Shown here one piece after another: positions 7,341 through 15,759 of a stretch of DNA of 64,000 nucleotides. Position 1 is the stretch's first letter. Every line of letters starts with the position of its first letter. The stretch covers positions 101,327 to 165,326 of the forward strand of contig NZ_JAHKRN010000016.1 in assembly GCF_019396385.1 (NCBI RefSeq), written 5' to 3'. A model generated the notes under the pieces. That model was not told the origin of the DNA. It saw nothing but the letters and a program-made list of their open reading frames with translations, and searched no databases. This DNA comes from Nonomuraea harbinensis (lineage in GTDB: Bacteria; Actinomycetota; Actinomycetes; Streptosporangiales; Streptosporangiaceae). The translations under genes were made by a program, and so were the position numbers.

Positions 7341-8887
7341 GCACCCACGACAACCTCGCCCGCGTCCGCGTCGTCCGTGACACCTACCTCGACTCCCTGC
7401 GGCTGCTCGTCGCCACCTCGGTCATGGCCGAACAGGACGGCGTCACCTGGGCGGGCGCCGTCATGGCGACGCCTTCAGGCCGGGAGAACCTCGAGGCCGA
7501 GGGCTTCGGCGCGGAGTCCGTCGGCCAGGCCGGGGCGAACGACCTCGTACTCGCCGTGCGCGCCCGTGACGAGGCCGCGGCGGAGGCCGCGCTCGCCGCC
7601 GGCGAGCGCGCCGCGTTCGAGGACGCCCGCGCCGAGTCCGGCGAGGCCGCCGCCGCCGCGCCCCGCACCGTCAGCGGAGCCGTCGCGCAGCTGCCGGACG
7701 CGTCCGTGGCGATCGTCTCCGTGCCCGGTGGTTACGCGGCGCTGGAGGCCCACCACGCGCTCTCCCAGGGGCTGCACGTCCTGCTGTTCAGCGACAACGT
7801 CTCGCTGGACGAGGAAGCGGAGCTCAAGAAGCGGGGGAACGAGCTCGGCCTGCTGGTCATGGGGCCGGGGGCGGGCACCGCGGTGATCTCCGGCACCGGC
7901 CTCGGGTTCGCCAACGCGGTACGCCGCGGGCCGGTCGGCGTCGTCGCCGCCGCGGGCACCGGGGCGCAGGAGGTGTCGGCCCTGCTCGACCGCTGGGGCG
8001 TCGGCGTCTCGCACGTGATCGGCGTCGGCGGCCGTGACCTGTCCGAGGCCATCGGCGGCCGGATGGCCAAGGCGGCCGTGCGCGCTCTCGACGAGGACCC
8101 CGAGACCGAGGTGATCCTGCTGGTGTCCAAGCCGCCGAGCGAGGCGGTCGCCCACAGCGTGCTGGAAGAGTGCGGGTCCACCCCGGCGGTGGCCGCGTTC
8201 CTCGGCCTCTCGGAGATGGAGCCGCCGTCCGGGGTGCGGATGGCGCGGACGCTGGAGGAGGGCGCGCTCACCGCCGCCCGGCTCGCAGGCAAGACGCCCC
8301 CGGCCGCCTCCGAAGGCCTGCGCGCCCAGGTGGAGGAGCGGCTCGGCTCCCTGGGCGACGAGCGGCGCACCGTCCGCGGCTACTACTCCGGCGGAACGCT
8401 CTGCTACGAGGCCCAGGTGATCATCAACGAGCTGCTGGGCGAGGTGTACTCCAACGAGCCGCTCCTGCCCGGCAACACGGTCCCCGCCCCGCCCGGCGCG
8501 AACGTGCTGCTCGACCTGGGCGCGGAGGAGTACACCGTCGGCAGGCCGCATCCGATGATCGACCCCGGCAACCGCATCCGGATCCTCCGCCAGGAGGCCC
8601 GCGATCCCGAGGTCGCGGTGGTGCTGCTCGACGTGGTGCTCGGCTACGGCTCGCACGAGGACCCGGCGGGGCAGCTCGCACCGGTGCTCGGCGAGATCAT
8701 GGCCGACGGCGGCCCGCAGGTCGTCGCGTACGTCCTCGGCTCCGACACCGATCCTCAGGGCTACGCCAGGCAGCGCGCGACGCTGGAGGGGATCGGCTGC
8801 CTGGTGACCGAGACCGCGGCGCGCGCCGCGTACACGGCGGCGGCCATCGCGAGCCGCCGCCCTGAACTAACGGAGTCCCACCGGTGA
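7337..8887 (+). CDS. fdrA: FdrA family protein (acyl-CoA synthetase-like, carbamoyltransfer-associated)
   Basis: A 516-residue FdrA homologue with the CoA-ligase-like Rossmann and phosphohistidine-domain architecture. GPGAGTAVISGTGLGFAN and the VAAAGTGAQEVSALLDRWGVGVSHVIGVGGRDL region match the CoA-binding and flavodoxin-like parts of succinyl-CoA synthetase-type proteins. E. coli FdrA (now AllF) is one of three subunits of oxamate carbamoyltransferase, with YlbE and YlbF. Neither partner is visible here, although carbamate kinase is fused by an ATGA overlap upstream. The downstream glycosyltransferase start also overlaps this gene's stop (GTGA). So it is probably a phosphorolytic or carbamoyl-handling enzyme in a new setting. 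Confidence 0.8.
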   Translation: MSTHDNLARVRVVRDTYLDSLRLLVATSVMAEQDGVTWAGAVMATPSGRENLEAEGFGAESVGQAGANDLVLAVRARDEAAAEAALAAGERAAFEDARAESGEAAAAAPRTVSGAVAQLPDASVAIVSVPGGYAALEAHHALSQGLHVLLFSDNVSLDEEAELKKRGNELGLLVMGPGAGTAVISGTGLGFANAVRRGPVGVVAAAGTGAQEVSALLDRWGVGVSHVIGVGGRDLSEAIGGRMAKAAVRALDEDPETEVILLVSKPPSEAVAHSVLEECGSTPAVAAFLGLSEMEPPSGVRMARTLEEGALTAARLAGKTPPAASEGLRAQVEERLGSLGDERRTVRGYYSGGTLCYEAQVIINELLGEVYSNEPLLPGNTVPAPPGANVLLDLGAEEYTVGRPHPMIDPGNRIRILRQEARDPEVAVVLLDVVLGYGSHEDPAGQLAPVLGEIMADGGPQVVAYVLGSDTDPQGYARQRATLEGIGCLVTETAARAAYTAAAIASRRPELTESHR

Positions 8888-10062
8888 CAGAACACCTCCG
8901 CCTTCCTCCCGTCGCCCTGATCACCTACAGCACCCGGCCGAGGGGCGGCGTCGCGCACACGCTGGCGCTGGGCGAGGCGATGCACGCGCTCGGCCAGGAC
9001 GTCCTGATCATCGGCCTCGGTGACCCGGGCAAGGGGTTCTTCCGGCCGGTCGCCGCCCCGACGCACGTCGTCACCGCGCCCGTCACCACCGGCGGGCTGG
9101 AGGAGAAGGTCGCGGCGAACATCGACGCCCTGGAGGCGGCCCTGGCCGACCTCGCCCCCGCCTACCCCATCCTGCACACCCAGGACTGCATCGCGGCCCG
9201 TGCGGCGGCCCGCGTGCGCGACGCCGGGATCCCCAGCAGAGTCGTCCGCACCGTCCACCACGTGGACGACTTCGACAGCGAGATCCTGATGGACTGCCAG
9301 CGCCAGGCGATCCTGGAGCCGGACCAGATCCTGGTGGTCACCAAGATCTGGCAGGACATCCTGCGGGAGGACTACGGAGTCCTGGCCGACGTGGTGCCCA
9401 ACGGCGTGGATCCGGCCCGCTACAGCCGGCACTCCCCGGAGGTCGTGGCACGGCTGCGGGCCCGGGTCGGCGCGACCGACCGGCCGCTGCTGCTGTCCGT
9501 CGGCGGCATCGAGCCGCGCAAGGGCAGCGACACGCTGGTGGCCGCGCTGTCCAGGCTGGTCGGCGAACGTACGCCGCCGCCCGTGCTGGCCGTGCTCGGC
9601 GGCCACTCCTTCCAGGACCACCGCGCCTACAGGGAGAAGGTGCTGGCGAGCCTGGACGCCCTCGGCCTGACCCTGGGCAAGGACGTCGTCGAACTCGGCA
9701 CCGTGCCCGAGGACGAGATGGCGGCGTGGTACGCGGCGGCGGACGTGCTGGCGTTCCCTTCCGTGAAGGAGGGGTTCGGCCTGGCCGCCCTGGAGGCGAT
9801 GGCGGCCGGTCTTCCCGTGGTCACCAGCGACATCCCGGTGTTCAGGGAGTGGCTGGTCCCCGGCCGCGACGCCCTGCTGACCCCCGTCGGCGACGCGGGA
9901 GCGCTGGCCGACGCGCTCTCGGCCGTGCTCGACGACGAGGCCATCCGCGCCCGGCTCCGCACCGCGGGCCTGAGCCTGGCCGACCGCTACACGTGGACCG
10001 CCAGCGCCCGCCGGCACCTGGAGCTGTACGCCGGCAGCCCGGAGGCGCTCACCGCACACTGA
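8884..10062 (+). CDS. Family 4-type glycosyltransferase, MSMEG_0565-like
   Basis: A 392-residue GT-B retaining glycosyltransferase (GT4 type). The N-terminal acceptor domain opens with LITYSTRPRGGVAHT. The donor domain carries SVGGIEPRKGSDTL and the hallmark ExxxxGFxxxxxEAMA (SVKEGFGLAALEAMAAGLPVV). It resembles MSMEG_0565, the glycosyltransferase of MSMEG_0567-0572/Nit1C-type clusters. The GTG start overlaps the fdrA stop. Its inclusion implies that the pathway makes or modifies a glycosylated small molecule. The donor sugar and acceptor cannot be read from the sequence. Confidence 0.85.
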   Translation: MTEHLRLPPVALITYSTRPRGGVAHTLALGEAMHALGQDVLIIGLGDPGKGFFRPVAAPTHVVTAPVTTGGLEEKVAANIDALEAALADLAPAYPILHTQDCIAARAAARVRDAGIPSRVVRTVHHVDDFDSEILMDCQRQAILEPDQILVVTKIWQDILREDYGVLADVVPNGVDPARYSRHSPEVVARLRARVGATDRPLLLSVGGIEPRKGSDTLVAALSRLVGERTPPPVLAVLGGHSFQDHRAYREKVLASLDALGLTLGKDVVELGTVPEDEMAAWYAAADVLAFPSVKEGFGLAALEAMAAGLPVVTSDIPVFREWLVPGRDALLTPVGDAGALADALSAVLDDEAIRARLRTAGLSLADRYTWTASARRHLELYAGSPEALTAH

Positions 10063-10190
10063 CACGGCTCACCGCGCCGAAGGGCACGGACGGAGTGTGC
10101 ATTCGGCCACTGACCTGCCACGCCGCCTGCCGCACCCTGAGGTTGCCCGCGTTTCGCCATGGCACGCCGGTCGACCAGAGGGAGTAACGG

Positions 10191-11497
10191 CATGCGATCT
10201 CACAAGCTCGTCCTCGCGCTTGCCCGTCGTCGGCCAGGGCGACGTGCTCGGCTCGGTCACCGCCTGGGGCTTCACCTGTGCCACGCTCTCCACGGGCGAG
10301 GTCCAGGAGATCCCGCAGCACATCTTCAGCAGCGATCCCCGGCGACGAGTGCCTCAACCTGAATGTCTGGACACCGGGCGTGGACGACGGCGCCCGCCCG
10401 GTGATGGTCTGGATCCACGGCGGTTCCCTGCGCAACGGCTCGTCGAGCATGCCGCTGTACGACGGCCACGCCTTCGCCCGCGACGGGGTGGTGCTGGTCT
10501 CGATCAACTACCGGCTCGGCGTGGAGGGCTTCGGCGTCTTCCCGGACGCGCCGGACAACCGCGGCCTGCTCGACCAGGTCGCCGCGCTGGAATGGGTACG
10601 CGACAACATCGCGGCCTTCGGCGGCGACCCCGGCAACGTCACCGTGTTCGGCGAGTCGGCGGGGGCGATCAGCATCGGCGCGCTGCTCACCAGCCCGCGG
10701 GCGAAGAGGCTGTTCCACCGGGCGATCATGCAGAGCGGCCCCCGCACACGGCCACGCGCGAGGAGGCCGGCAAGATCGTCAAGCTGATGGCGGCCGAGCT
10801 GGGCGTGCCCGCCACGGCCGGGGCCTTCGCCGCCGTCGACCGCGAGCGGCTGCTCGACACCCAGGCCGAGGTCGTCGGCAAGGCGAACCCGATCATCGGC
10901 GGCCCCGCCTTCCACATCGTGGCCGAGCCCGGGGCCGCCCCGGTCGAGGCCGACCTCCTCATCGGCGCCAACCGGGAGGAGTACCGCCTCTGGTTCGTGC
11001 CCACCGGCGCCGTGGACCGGGTCAGCCGCCTGACCCTGCGCCTGGCCCTGCTGAAGTTCCGCATCCCCGCCCGCGCCGCCCGGCTCTACCGGTCCGCCCG
11101 GCCCGGTGCCAGGCCCGGCGAGATCCTCGGCGAGATGGCCACCGACCTGCTCATGCGCGGCCCGCTCAACCGCCTGGCCGACTCCGTGGAACGGGCCCAC
11201 GTCTACGAGTTCGCCTGGCGCTCACCGGTCATGGACCTGGGCGCATGCCACGGCCTGGAGATCGGCTTCGTCTTCGACAACCTCCGGCACTGCCGTGAGC
11301 TGGCCGGCGACGACGCCCCGCAGGAGCTGGCCGACGCCATGCACCGGGCCTGGGTCGCCTTCGCCAAGACCGGCGACCCGGGCGGGCAGCGGTGGGACTC
11401 CTCCCGGCCCGTCATGGTCTTCGACTCGCCGGGCTCCGGCGTCGTCCACGCCCCCAGGGACGAGGAGTTCAGGATCTGGCTAGATCGCGAGCGGTGA
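10191..11497 (+). pseudogene. Type-B carboxylesterase, frameshifted remnant
   Basis: A para-nitrobenzyl esterase-like gene spread over different frames. From about 10330 to 10740, one frame encodes DECLNLNVWTPG, MVWIHGGSLRNGS (oxyanion hole) and the nucleophile elbow FGESAGA. Near 10740 the match jumps to another frame, encoding LLIGANREEYRLW (acid Glu region) and ACHGLEIGFVFDN (catalytic His). The N-terminal roughly 60 residues expected before DECLNLNVW are missing or out of frame, and the segment between the two frames is shortened. So there are at least one frameshift and probable internal deletions. No functional enzyme is expected. It sits directly after the FdrA/glycosyltransferase operon. 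Confidence 0.8.
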
Positions 11498-12141
11498 CAG
11501 CCGCCTCCAGCAGCCGTGCCCGCACCCGCCACAGCGCGCCCATCCTGGAGGTCTTCCGCCGTCACACCCGCACCGTCCTGCTCGGGGTGGGCACCGGCTT
11601 CGGCTTCTACGTCATCTTCTACGTGCTGCTCGTCTTCGCGGGCTCCTACCTGACCACCCAGCTCGGGCACCCGGCGCAGGTGCCGCTGGTCGCGGTGGAC
11701 ATCGGCTCGGTCATGGTGATCGTCTTCGGCCCGCTCTGCGGCAGCCTCTCCGACCGCTTCGGCCGCCGCCCGATGATCGTGACGGGCTCCGCCCTGACCG
11801 CCCTGTTCAGCTTCGCCTTCTTCGCCATGCTGGCCACCGGCGGCGCCACCCTGATCTACCTGGCCTACGCGCTCGCCTTCGGCCTGGTGACCATCATGTA
11901 CTCGCCGCGGATCACCTTCATCGCCGAGCAGTTCCCGACGGCCGTGCGCTTCAGCGGCGCCTCGGCCGCCGGGCAGATCGGCGCGGTGCTCGGCGGCGGC
12001 CTCGCCTCGCTGATCGCCACCGCCCTGCTCGCCGCCTGGATCTGGGCCGTCGCGGCCTACGTCTGCGCCTCGCTGCTGGTGTCGCTCGCCTGCACGCTGG
12101 CGCTGAAGGAGACCAGCCGGAGCGACCTCACGGCAGAATGA
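11494..12141 (+). pseudogene. MFS transporter, C-terminal half only
   Basis: About 215 codons that match the C-terminal half (roughly six transmembrane segments) of a metabolite:proton-symporter type MFS protein. The cytoplasmic loop signature appears as LSDRFGRRPMIV, followed by hydrophobic helices and SPRITFIAEQFPTAVRFSGAS. The N-terminal six helices are absent: the reading begins at a GTG overlapping the stop of the esterase remnant. The fusion of an esterase 3' end to an MFS 3' half suggests one deletion event. It may be expressed but is unlikely to transport. Confidence 0.75.
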
Positions 12142-12145
12142 GGTC

Positions 12146-12805
12146 GTGACTAGCGATCGATCGGCAGCACTCGCGACCCAGCGACGGTTCGCCGCCTCCC
12201 AGGTCCGGCTCCCGGAGCACGTCCTGCTGGAGGGCACCTCCGGCCGGATCCTGCGCGAGGCGCTGCTGCTCTTCGCCGAGCGGGGCTTCTACGGCACGTC
12301 CATCCGCGACCTCGGAACGGCCTGCGGGATCCGCTCGGCGACCCTCTACTCCCACTTTCCCGCCAAGGAGAACGTCCTGGCGGAGCTGGTCCGCATCGGT
12401 CACGAGGAGCACCACCGCCGGCTCGTCGAGGCGGCCTCCACGGGGCCGGCGGACCCCCAGGCGCGCCTGCGCCGCGTGGCCCGCGCGCACGTCCTGGTCC
12501 ACGCCGAGTTCCCCATGCTCGCGGTGGTCGCCAACAACGAACTGCACGCCCTCTCCGCCGAGCTGGCCGGCCCCGCGCTCATGCTCCGCGCCGACGGCCG
12601 CCAGCTGCTGATCGACATCCTCGACGAGGGCATCACCGAGGGCGTCTTCGACGTGCCCGACGCCTTTCTGGCGGTCACGGCGATCAGCGGGATGGGGATG
12701 CGGGTGGCCAACTGGTACGACTCCGCCATGCCGTACGAACCCGAGGAGGTCGCGGACACCTACGCGGAGTTCGCCCTGAGGCTGACCTTGGCGGGGCGCC
12801 CCTGA
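12146..12805 (+). CDS. TetR family transcriptional regulator
   Basis: A 219-residue TetR-type repressor. The helix-turn-helix spans about residues 35-75 (ILREALLLFAERGFYGTS, DLGTACGIRSATLYSHFPAKENV), and the rest is the all-helical ligand-binding domain, ending with VADTYAEFALRL. It starts at GTG just after the MFS remnant and runs convergently with the metallophore transporter genes. It may once have controlled the esterase/MFS pair; the ligand is unknown. Confidence 0.9.
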   Translation: MTSDRSAALATQRRFAASQVRLPEHVLLEGTSGRILREALLLFAERGFYGTSIRDLGTACGIRSATLYSHFPAKENVLAELVRIGHEEHHRRLVEAASTGPADPQARLRRVARAHVLVHAEFPMLAVVANNELHALSAELAGPALMLRADGRQLLIDILDEGITEGVFDVPDAFLAVTAISGMGMRVANWYDSAMPYEPEEVADTYAEFALRLTLAGRP

Positions 12806-12819
12806 CGACGGTGGCCCGG

Positions 12820-13818
12820 TCACCGTTCCAGGTCGCGGAGGTAGGCGGCGAAGCCTTCCAGACCGTCGATGTTGCGCGGCCCGCTGATGCCCTCGTTGTA
12901 GTCGAGGACGTAGAAGCGGTCGTGGACCACCGCGGGCAGTGCGCTGGTGGCGGGGAACTCCTTCAGGAACGCGATCTTCTCCCGGGCGGGCTTGTCGCCG
13001 TAGTCGAGGATGACGATCACTTCCGGCCGCGCCTCGACCACCGCCTCCCAGGTCACCTCGCTCCAGCGGGCGTCCAGCCCGGCGAAGACGTTGCGGCCGC
13101 CGGAGAAGCGGATGATGTCGTTGGGCGGCACCTGGGCGCCCGCGGTGAAGGGTTTGTCGGTGCCGGAGTCGTACAGGAAGACCGGCACGGGGTCGCCCTT
13201 CGGCGCCCGCGCCCGCACCGCCTCGACGCGCTCCCGGTATCCGGCGACCAGGGCCCGTGCCCGGTCCTCGACGCCGAAGATCCGGCCGAGGCGTTCCAGG
13301 TCGGTGTAGAGGCCCTCGAAGGGGGTGACCCGTTCGGGGTGGCCGGGATAGTTGAAGCACGACTCGGCGTGCATGAAGCTCTGGATCTTCAGCCCGTCGA
13401 GGATGGCCGGGGTGATGCCGCGCTGGTCGCTGAAGCCCGAACGCCAGCCGGCGACCACGAAGTCGGCCCTGGCGTCCACCACGAGCTCGCGGTTGAGCAG
13501 GTCGTCGCTGAGGAACTCGACCTCGGCGTACTCGGCGGCCCAGGGGGACTCCTCGACCGGAGGGTTCGCGGGCGGCATGACGTAGCCGTGCACGTGCTCG
13601 GTGAGACCGAGGGCGAACAGCTTGTCGGCGCTGCCGGCCTCGTACACCACGGCGCGGGCCGGCGTCGTGTACTCGACCTGCTCGCCGCACCGGTTGACGG
13701 TCACCTTCCGTACGGACGCCGTACCGTCCTGGATCCGCGCGCCGCAGCCGGCGAGCAGGAGTGTCCCGGTCAGGACGGCGGCCAGCGGACGGAGGGAGCG
13801 GGACGTACGCGCGATCAT
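12820..13818 (-). CDS. Metallophore/iron-type ABC transporter substrate-binding lipoprotein
   Basis: A 332-residue periplasmic-binding-protein (FecB/FepB type) lipoprotein. It has an N-terminal signal with a lipobox LLLAGC and Cys25 as lipidation site, followed by a two-lobed TroA/FepB fold with a long linking helix. The segments RIFGVEDRARALVAGYRERVEAV and SEVTWEAVVEARPEVIVI are typical of the family. The ATG at 13818 has AAAGGAACC upstream. It is last in a leftward operon (permease, ATPase, binding protein), the standard layout for uptake of a siderophore or other chelated metal. A Zur-like box at the operon head makes zinc-chelate uptake a possibility alongside ferric siderophore or cobalamin. 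Confidence 0.85.
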   Translation of the reverse strand: MIARTSRSLRPLAAVLTGTLLLAGCGARIQDGTASVRKVTVNRCGEQVEYTTPARAVVYEAGSADKLFALGLTEHVHGYVMPPANPPVEESPWAAEYAEVEFLSDDLLNRELVVDARADFVVAGWRSGFSDQRGITPAILDGLKIQSFMHAESCFNYPGHPERVTPFEGLYTDLERLGRIFGVEDRARALVAGYRERVEAVRARAPKGDPVPVFLYDSGTDKPFTAGAQVPPNDIIRFSGGRNVFAGLDARWSEVTWEAVVEARPEVIVILDYGDKPAREKIAFLKEFPATSALPAVVHDRFYVLDYNEGISGPRNIDGLEGFAAYLRDLER

Positions 13819-13831
13819 GCGGTGGTTCCTT

Positions 13832-14605
13832 TCATGGGCCGAGGTCGTAGAGCACCTGCGGCACACCGGTGAGGGGATGGGGGACGACGCTGGCCACGAC
13901 GTCGAAGACGTCGCGCAGGAGAGCTTCGGTGAGGACCTCGCCGGGCGTGCCGGAGGCGACGACCTCGCCCGCGGCGAGCACGACCAGGTGGTCGCAGGCG
14001 GAGGCGGCGAGGTTGAGGTCGTGCAGGGTGACGAGCACGCCGAGGCCGGAGCCCTTGAGCATCGACAGCAGCCGGATCTGGTGGCGCAGGTCGAGATGGT
14101 TGGTCGGTTCGTCCAGGACGAGGAGCCGCGGCTCCTGGACGAGCGCGCGGGCCACCAGCACCCGCCGGCGTTCACCGCCGGACAGCGCCAACACCCCCCG
14201 GCCCGCCAGGTGCAGGACCTGCATCCGCTCCATGGCCTGCCGGCACAGCTCCCGCTCGCGCGGGCCGAGCGCCTGGTTGCCCCGTACGTGCGGGGCCCGG
14301 CCGAGGGCGACCACCTCCTCGACCGTGAAGTCGAGATCCGCGCCGCCCTCCTGGGTGAGTGCGGCGACCACGCGCGCGCTGTCCCGCAGCGTCATGGCGG
14401 ACAGGTCCTGACCGTCGATCCAGATCGCGCCGCGCGACGGCCGCAGCGCCCGGTAGACGCACCGCAACGCCGTCGTCTTGCCCGAGCCGTTGGGCCCGAT
14501 CAGCCCCACGACCTGGCCGGGCCCGACGGCGAGCGAAAGACTCTCGACGACGGTGACGCCGCCCAGCGACACCGACAGGCCGTCCACCTTCAGGTCGGCC
14601 GTCAT
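13832..14605 (-). CDS. FecE/FhuC-type ABC transporter ATPase
   Basis: A 257-residue ATP-binding subunit. Walker A is GPNGSGKTT (about residues 37-45), the ABC signature is LSGGERRRV, Walker B is LLVLDEPTNHLDLRHQ, and the switch His is in LVTLHDLN. Length and motif spacing fit siderophore/B12 importer ATPases. Its ATG overlaps the stop of the permease gene (ATGA), and it is followed by the binding-protein gene 13 bp downstream, so the three are cotranscribed. Confidence 0.9.
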   Translation of the reverse strand: MTADLKVDGLSVSLGGVTVVESLSLAVGPGQVVGLIGPNGSGKTTALRCVYRALRPSRGAIWIDGQDLSAMTLRDSARVVAALTQEGGADLDFTVEEVVALGRAPHVRGNQALGPRERELCRQAMERMQVLHLAGRGVLALSGGERRRVLVARALVQEPRLLVLDEPTNHLDLRHQIRLLSMLKGSGLGVLVTLHDLNLAASACDHLVVLAAGEVVASGTPGEVLTEALLRDVFDVVASVVPHPLTGVPQVLYDLGP

Positions 14606-15681
14606 GACCGGCCCCCGAAGAGGTAGCCGCGCCGGCGCAGCAGCGTGACGAACACCGGCACGCCGACCAGCGCGGTGATCACCCCGATCGGCAGCTCGCG
14701 CGGCGCCACCACGGTCCGCGCCATGAGGTCGGCCCAGACCATGGAGACGGCGCCGGCGAGCGGCGCGACGGCCAGCACACGCACGTGCGCGGCCCCCACC
14801 CACAGCCGCACCACGTGCGGCATCACGAGCCCGACGAACCCGATCGCGCCGCTGACGGCCACCATCGCGCCCGTGAGCAGCGAGGTCAGGACGAACAGCC
14901 CGCGGCGGAGCGTCTCGGTGTCCACCCCGAGGCTCATCGAGGTCTCGTCGCCCAGAGCCAGCACGTCCAGACTCCGGCCGAGCCGCCGCAGCACCACGAC
15001 GGAGACGGCCGTGACGACCGTCACCACCGGCAGCGCTCCCCACGTCGCCCCGCCCAGGCCGCCCATCGACCAGAACAGCACGGTGCTGGTCGACTCGCCG
15101 TCCGGGGCGAAGTAGACGATCAGACTCATGACCGCCTGGAACCCGAACGCCATCGCCACCCCGGTGAGCACCAGGCGCAGCGGCTCCAGCCCGCCGCCTC
15201 GACGTGAGACCAGGTAGACCAGGGCCGAGACGAGCAGCGCGCCGAGAAAGGCGCCGGCGGAGACCGCGTAGATCCCCATCGCGGCCAGCCCGCCGGACAC
15301 CGTGACCAGGACGGCCCCGGCCGACGCCCCTGACGACACCCCCAGGATGAACGGGTCGGCCAGCGCGTTGCGCACCATGGCCTGGACCGCCACGCCGACC
15401 GCGCTGAGCCCGGCTCCCACCAGCACGGCCAGGAGCACCCGCGGCGTCCTGACCTGCCAGATGATCTGGTAGGCCGTGATCTCCTCGGCGGAGATCGCAC
15501 CGCCGGTGACGGCCGCCCACAGGTAGCGCAGCGTCTGGCCGGGAGGCACGGCCGCGGCCCCCGAGCCGATCGCCAGCAGCACCGACACCGCCAGGGCGAC
15601 GGCCAGCGACACGACGATCACGCCCACGCGCGGGCCTTCGCGTGCCTCGGACGGCCGCTTAGGAACGAAAACCGTTTTCAT
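14602..15681 (-). CDS. FecCD-type ABC transporter permease
   Basis: A 359-residue multi-spanning permease with about ten hydrophobic segments. It contains the family sequences RTPRVLLAVLVGAGLSAVGVAVQAMVRNALADPFILGVSSGAS and, near the end, GFVGLVMPHVVRLWVG, the cytoplasmic loop that contacts the ATPase. Only one permease gene is present, so a homodimer is expected. The ATG at 15681 lies inside a Fur/Zur-type palindrome, which means either a leaderless message or a start further in, such as the GTG codons around residue 19. Confidence 0.9.
   Translation of the reverse strand: MKTVFVPKRPSEAREGPRVGVIVVSLAVALAVSVLLAIGSGAAAVPPGQTLRYLWAAVTGGAISAEEITAYQIIWQVRTPRVLLAVLVGAGLSAVGVAVQAMVRNALADPFILGVSSGASAGAVLVTVSGGLAAMGIYAVSAGAFLGALLVSALVYLVSRRGGGLEPLRLVLTGVAMAFGFQAVMSLIVYFAPDGESTSTVLFWSMGGLGGATWGALPVVTVVTAVSVVVLRRLGRSLDVLALGDETSMSLGVDTETLRRGLFVLTSLLTGAMVAVSGAIGFVGLVMPHVVRLWVGAAHVRVLAVAPLAGAVSMVWADLMARTVVAPRELPIGVITALVGVPVFVTLLRRRGYLFGGRS
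15666..15680. promoter_or_regulatory. Zur/Fur-type operator overlapping the permease start
   Basis: Read leftward, TGAAAACGGTTTTCG is a 6-1-6 perfect palindrome (GAAAAC-G-GTTTTC), closely resembling the actinobacterial Zur consensus TGAAAATGATTTTCA. It covers the first codons of the importer operon, so binding would block transcription or initiation. Zn-responsive control is inferred; other Fur-family members cannot be excluded. Confidence 0.6.
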
Positions 15682-15717
15682 TGCCGCTTATCATCAGGGA
15701 AGCGGCACGGCATGTCA

Positions 15718-15746
15718 AAGGCGGGCCCTTGTGCAGGGCCCGCCTT
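15718..15746 (-). terminator. Intrinsic-type terminator after the GH62 gene
   Basis: A perfect 11-bp stem AAGGCGGGCCC / GGGCCCGCCTT with a 7-nt loop lies just beyond the stop of the GH62 gene. Read leftward, it is followed by TTTGAC. It separates the hemicellulase gene from the importer operon that follows on the same strand. Confidence 0.8.
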
Positions 15747-15759
15747 CGGGGTCACGCCA

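Noticed and set aside
10097..11497. A single long reading frame through the esterase region as one intact gene
   Set aside because: The first 210 codons of that frame are low-complexity Arg/Gly-rich shadow sequence, while the true esterase motifs for that part are in another frame. The gene is frameshifted.
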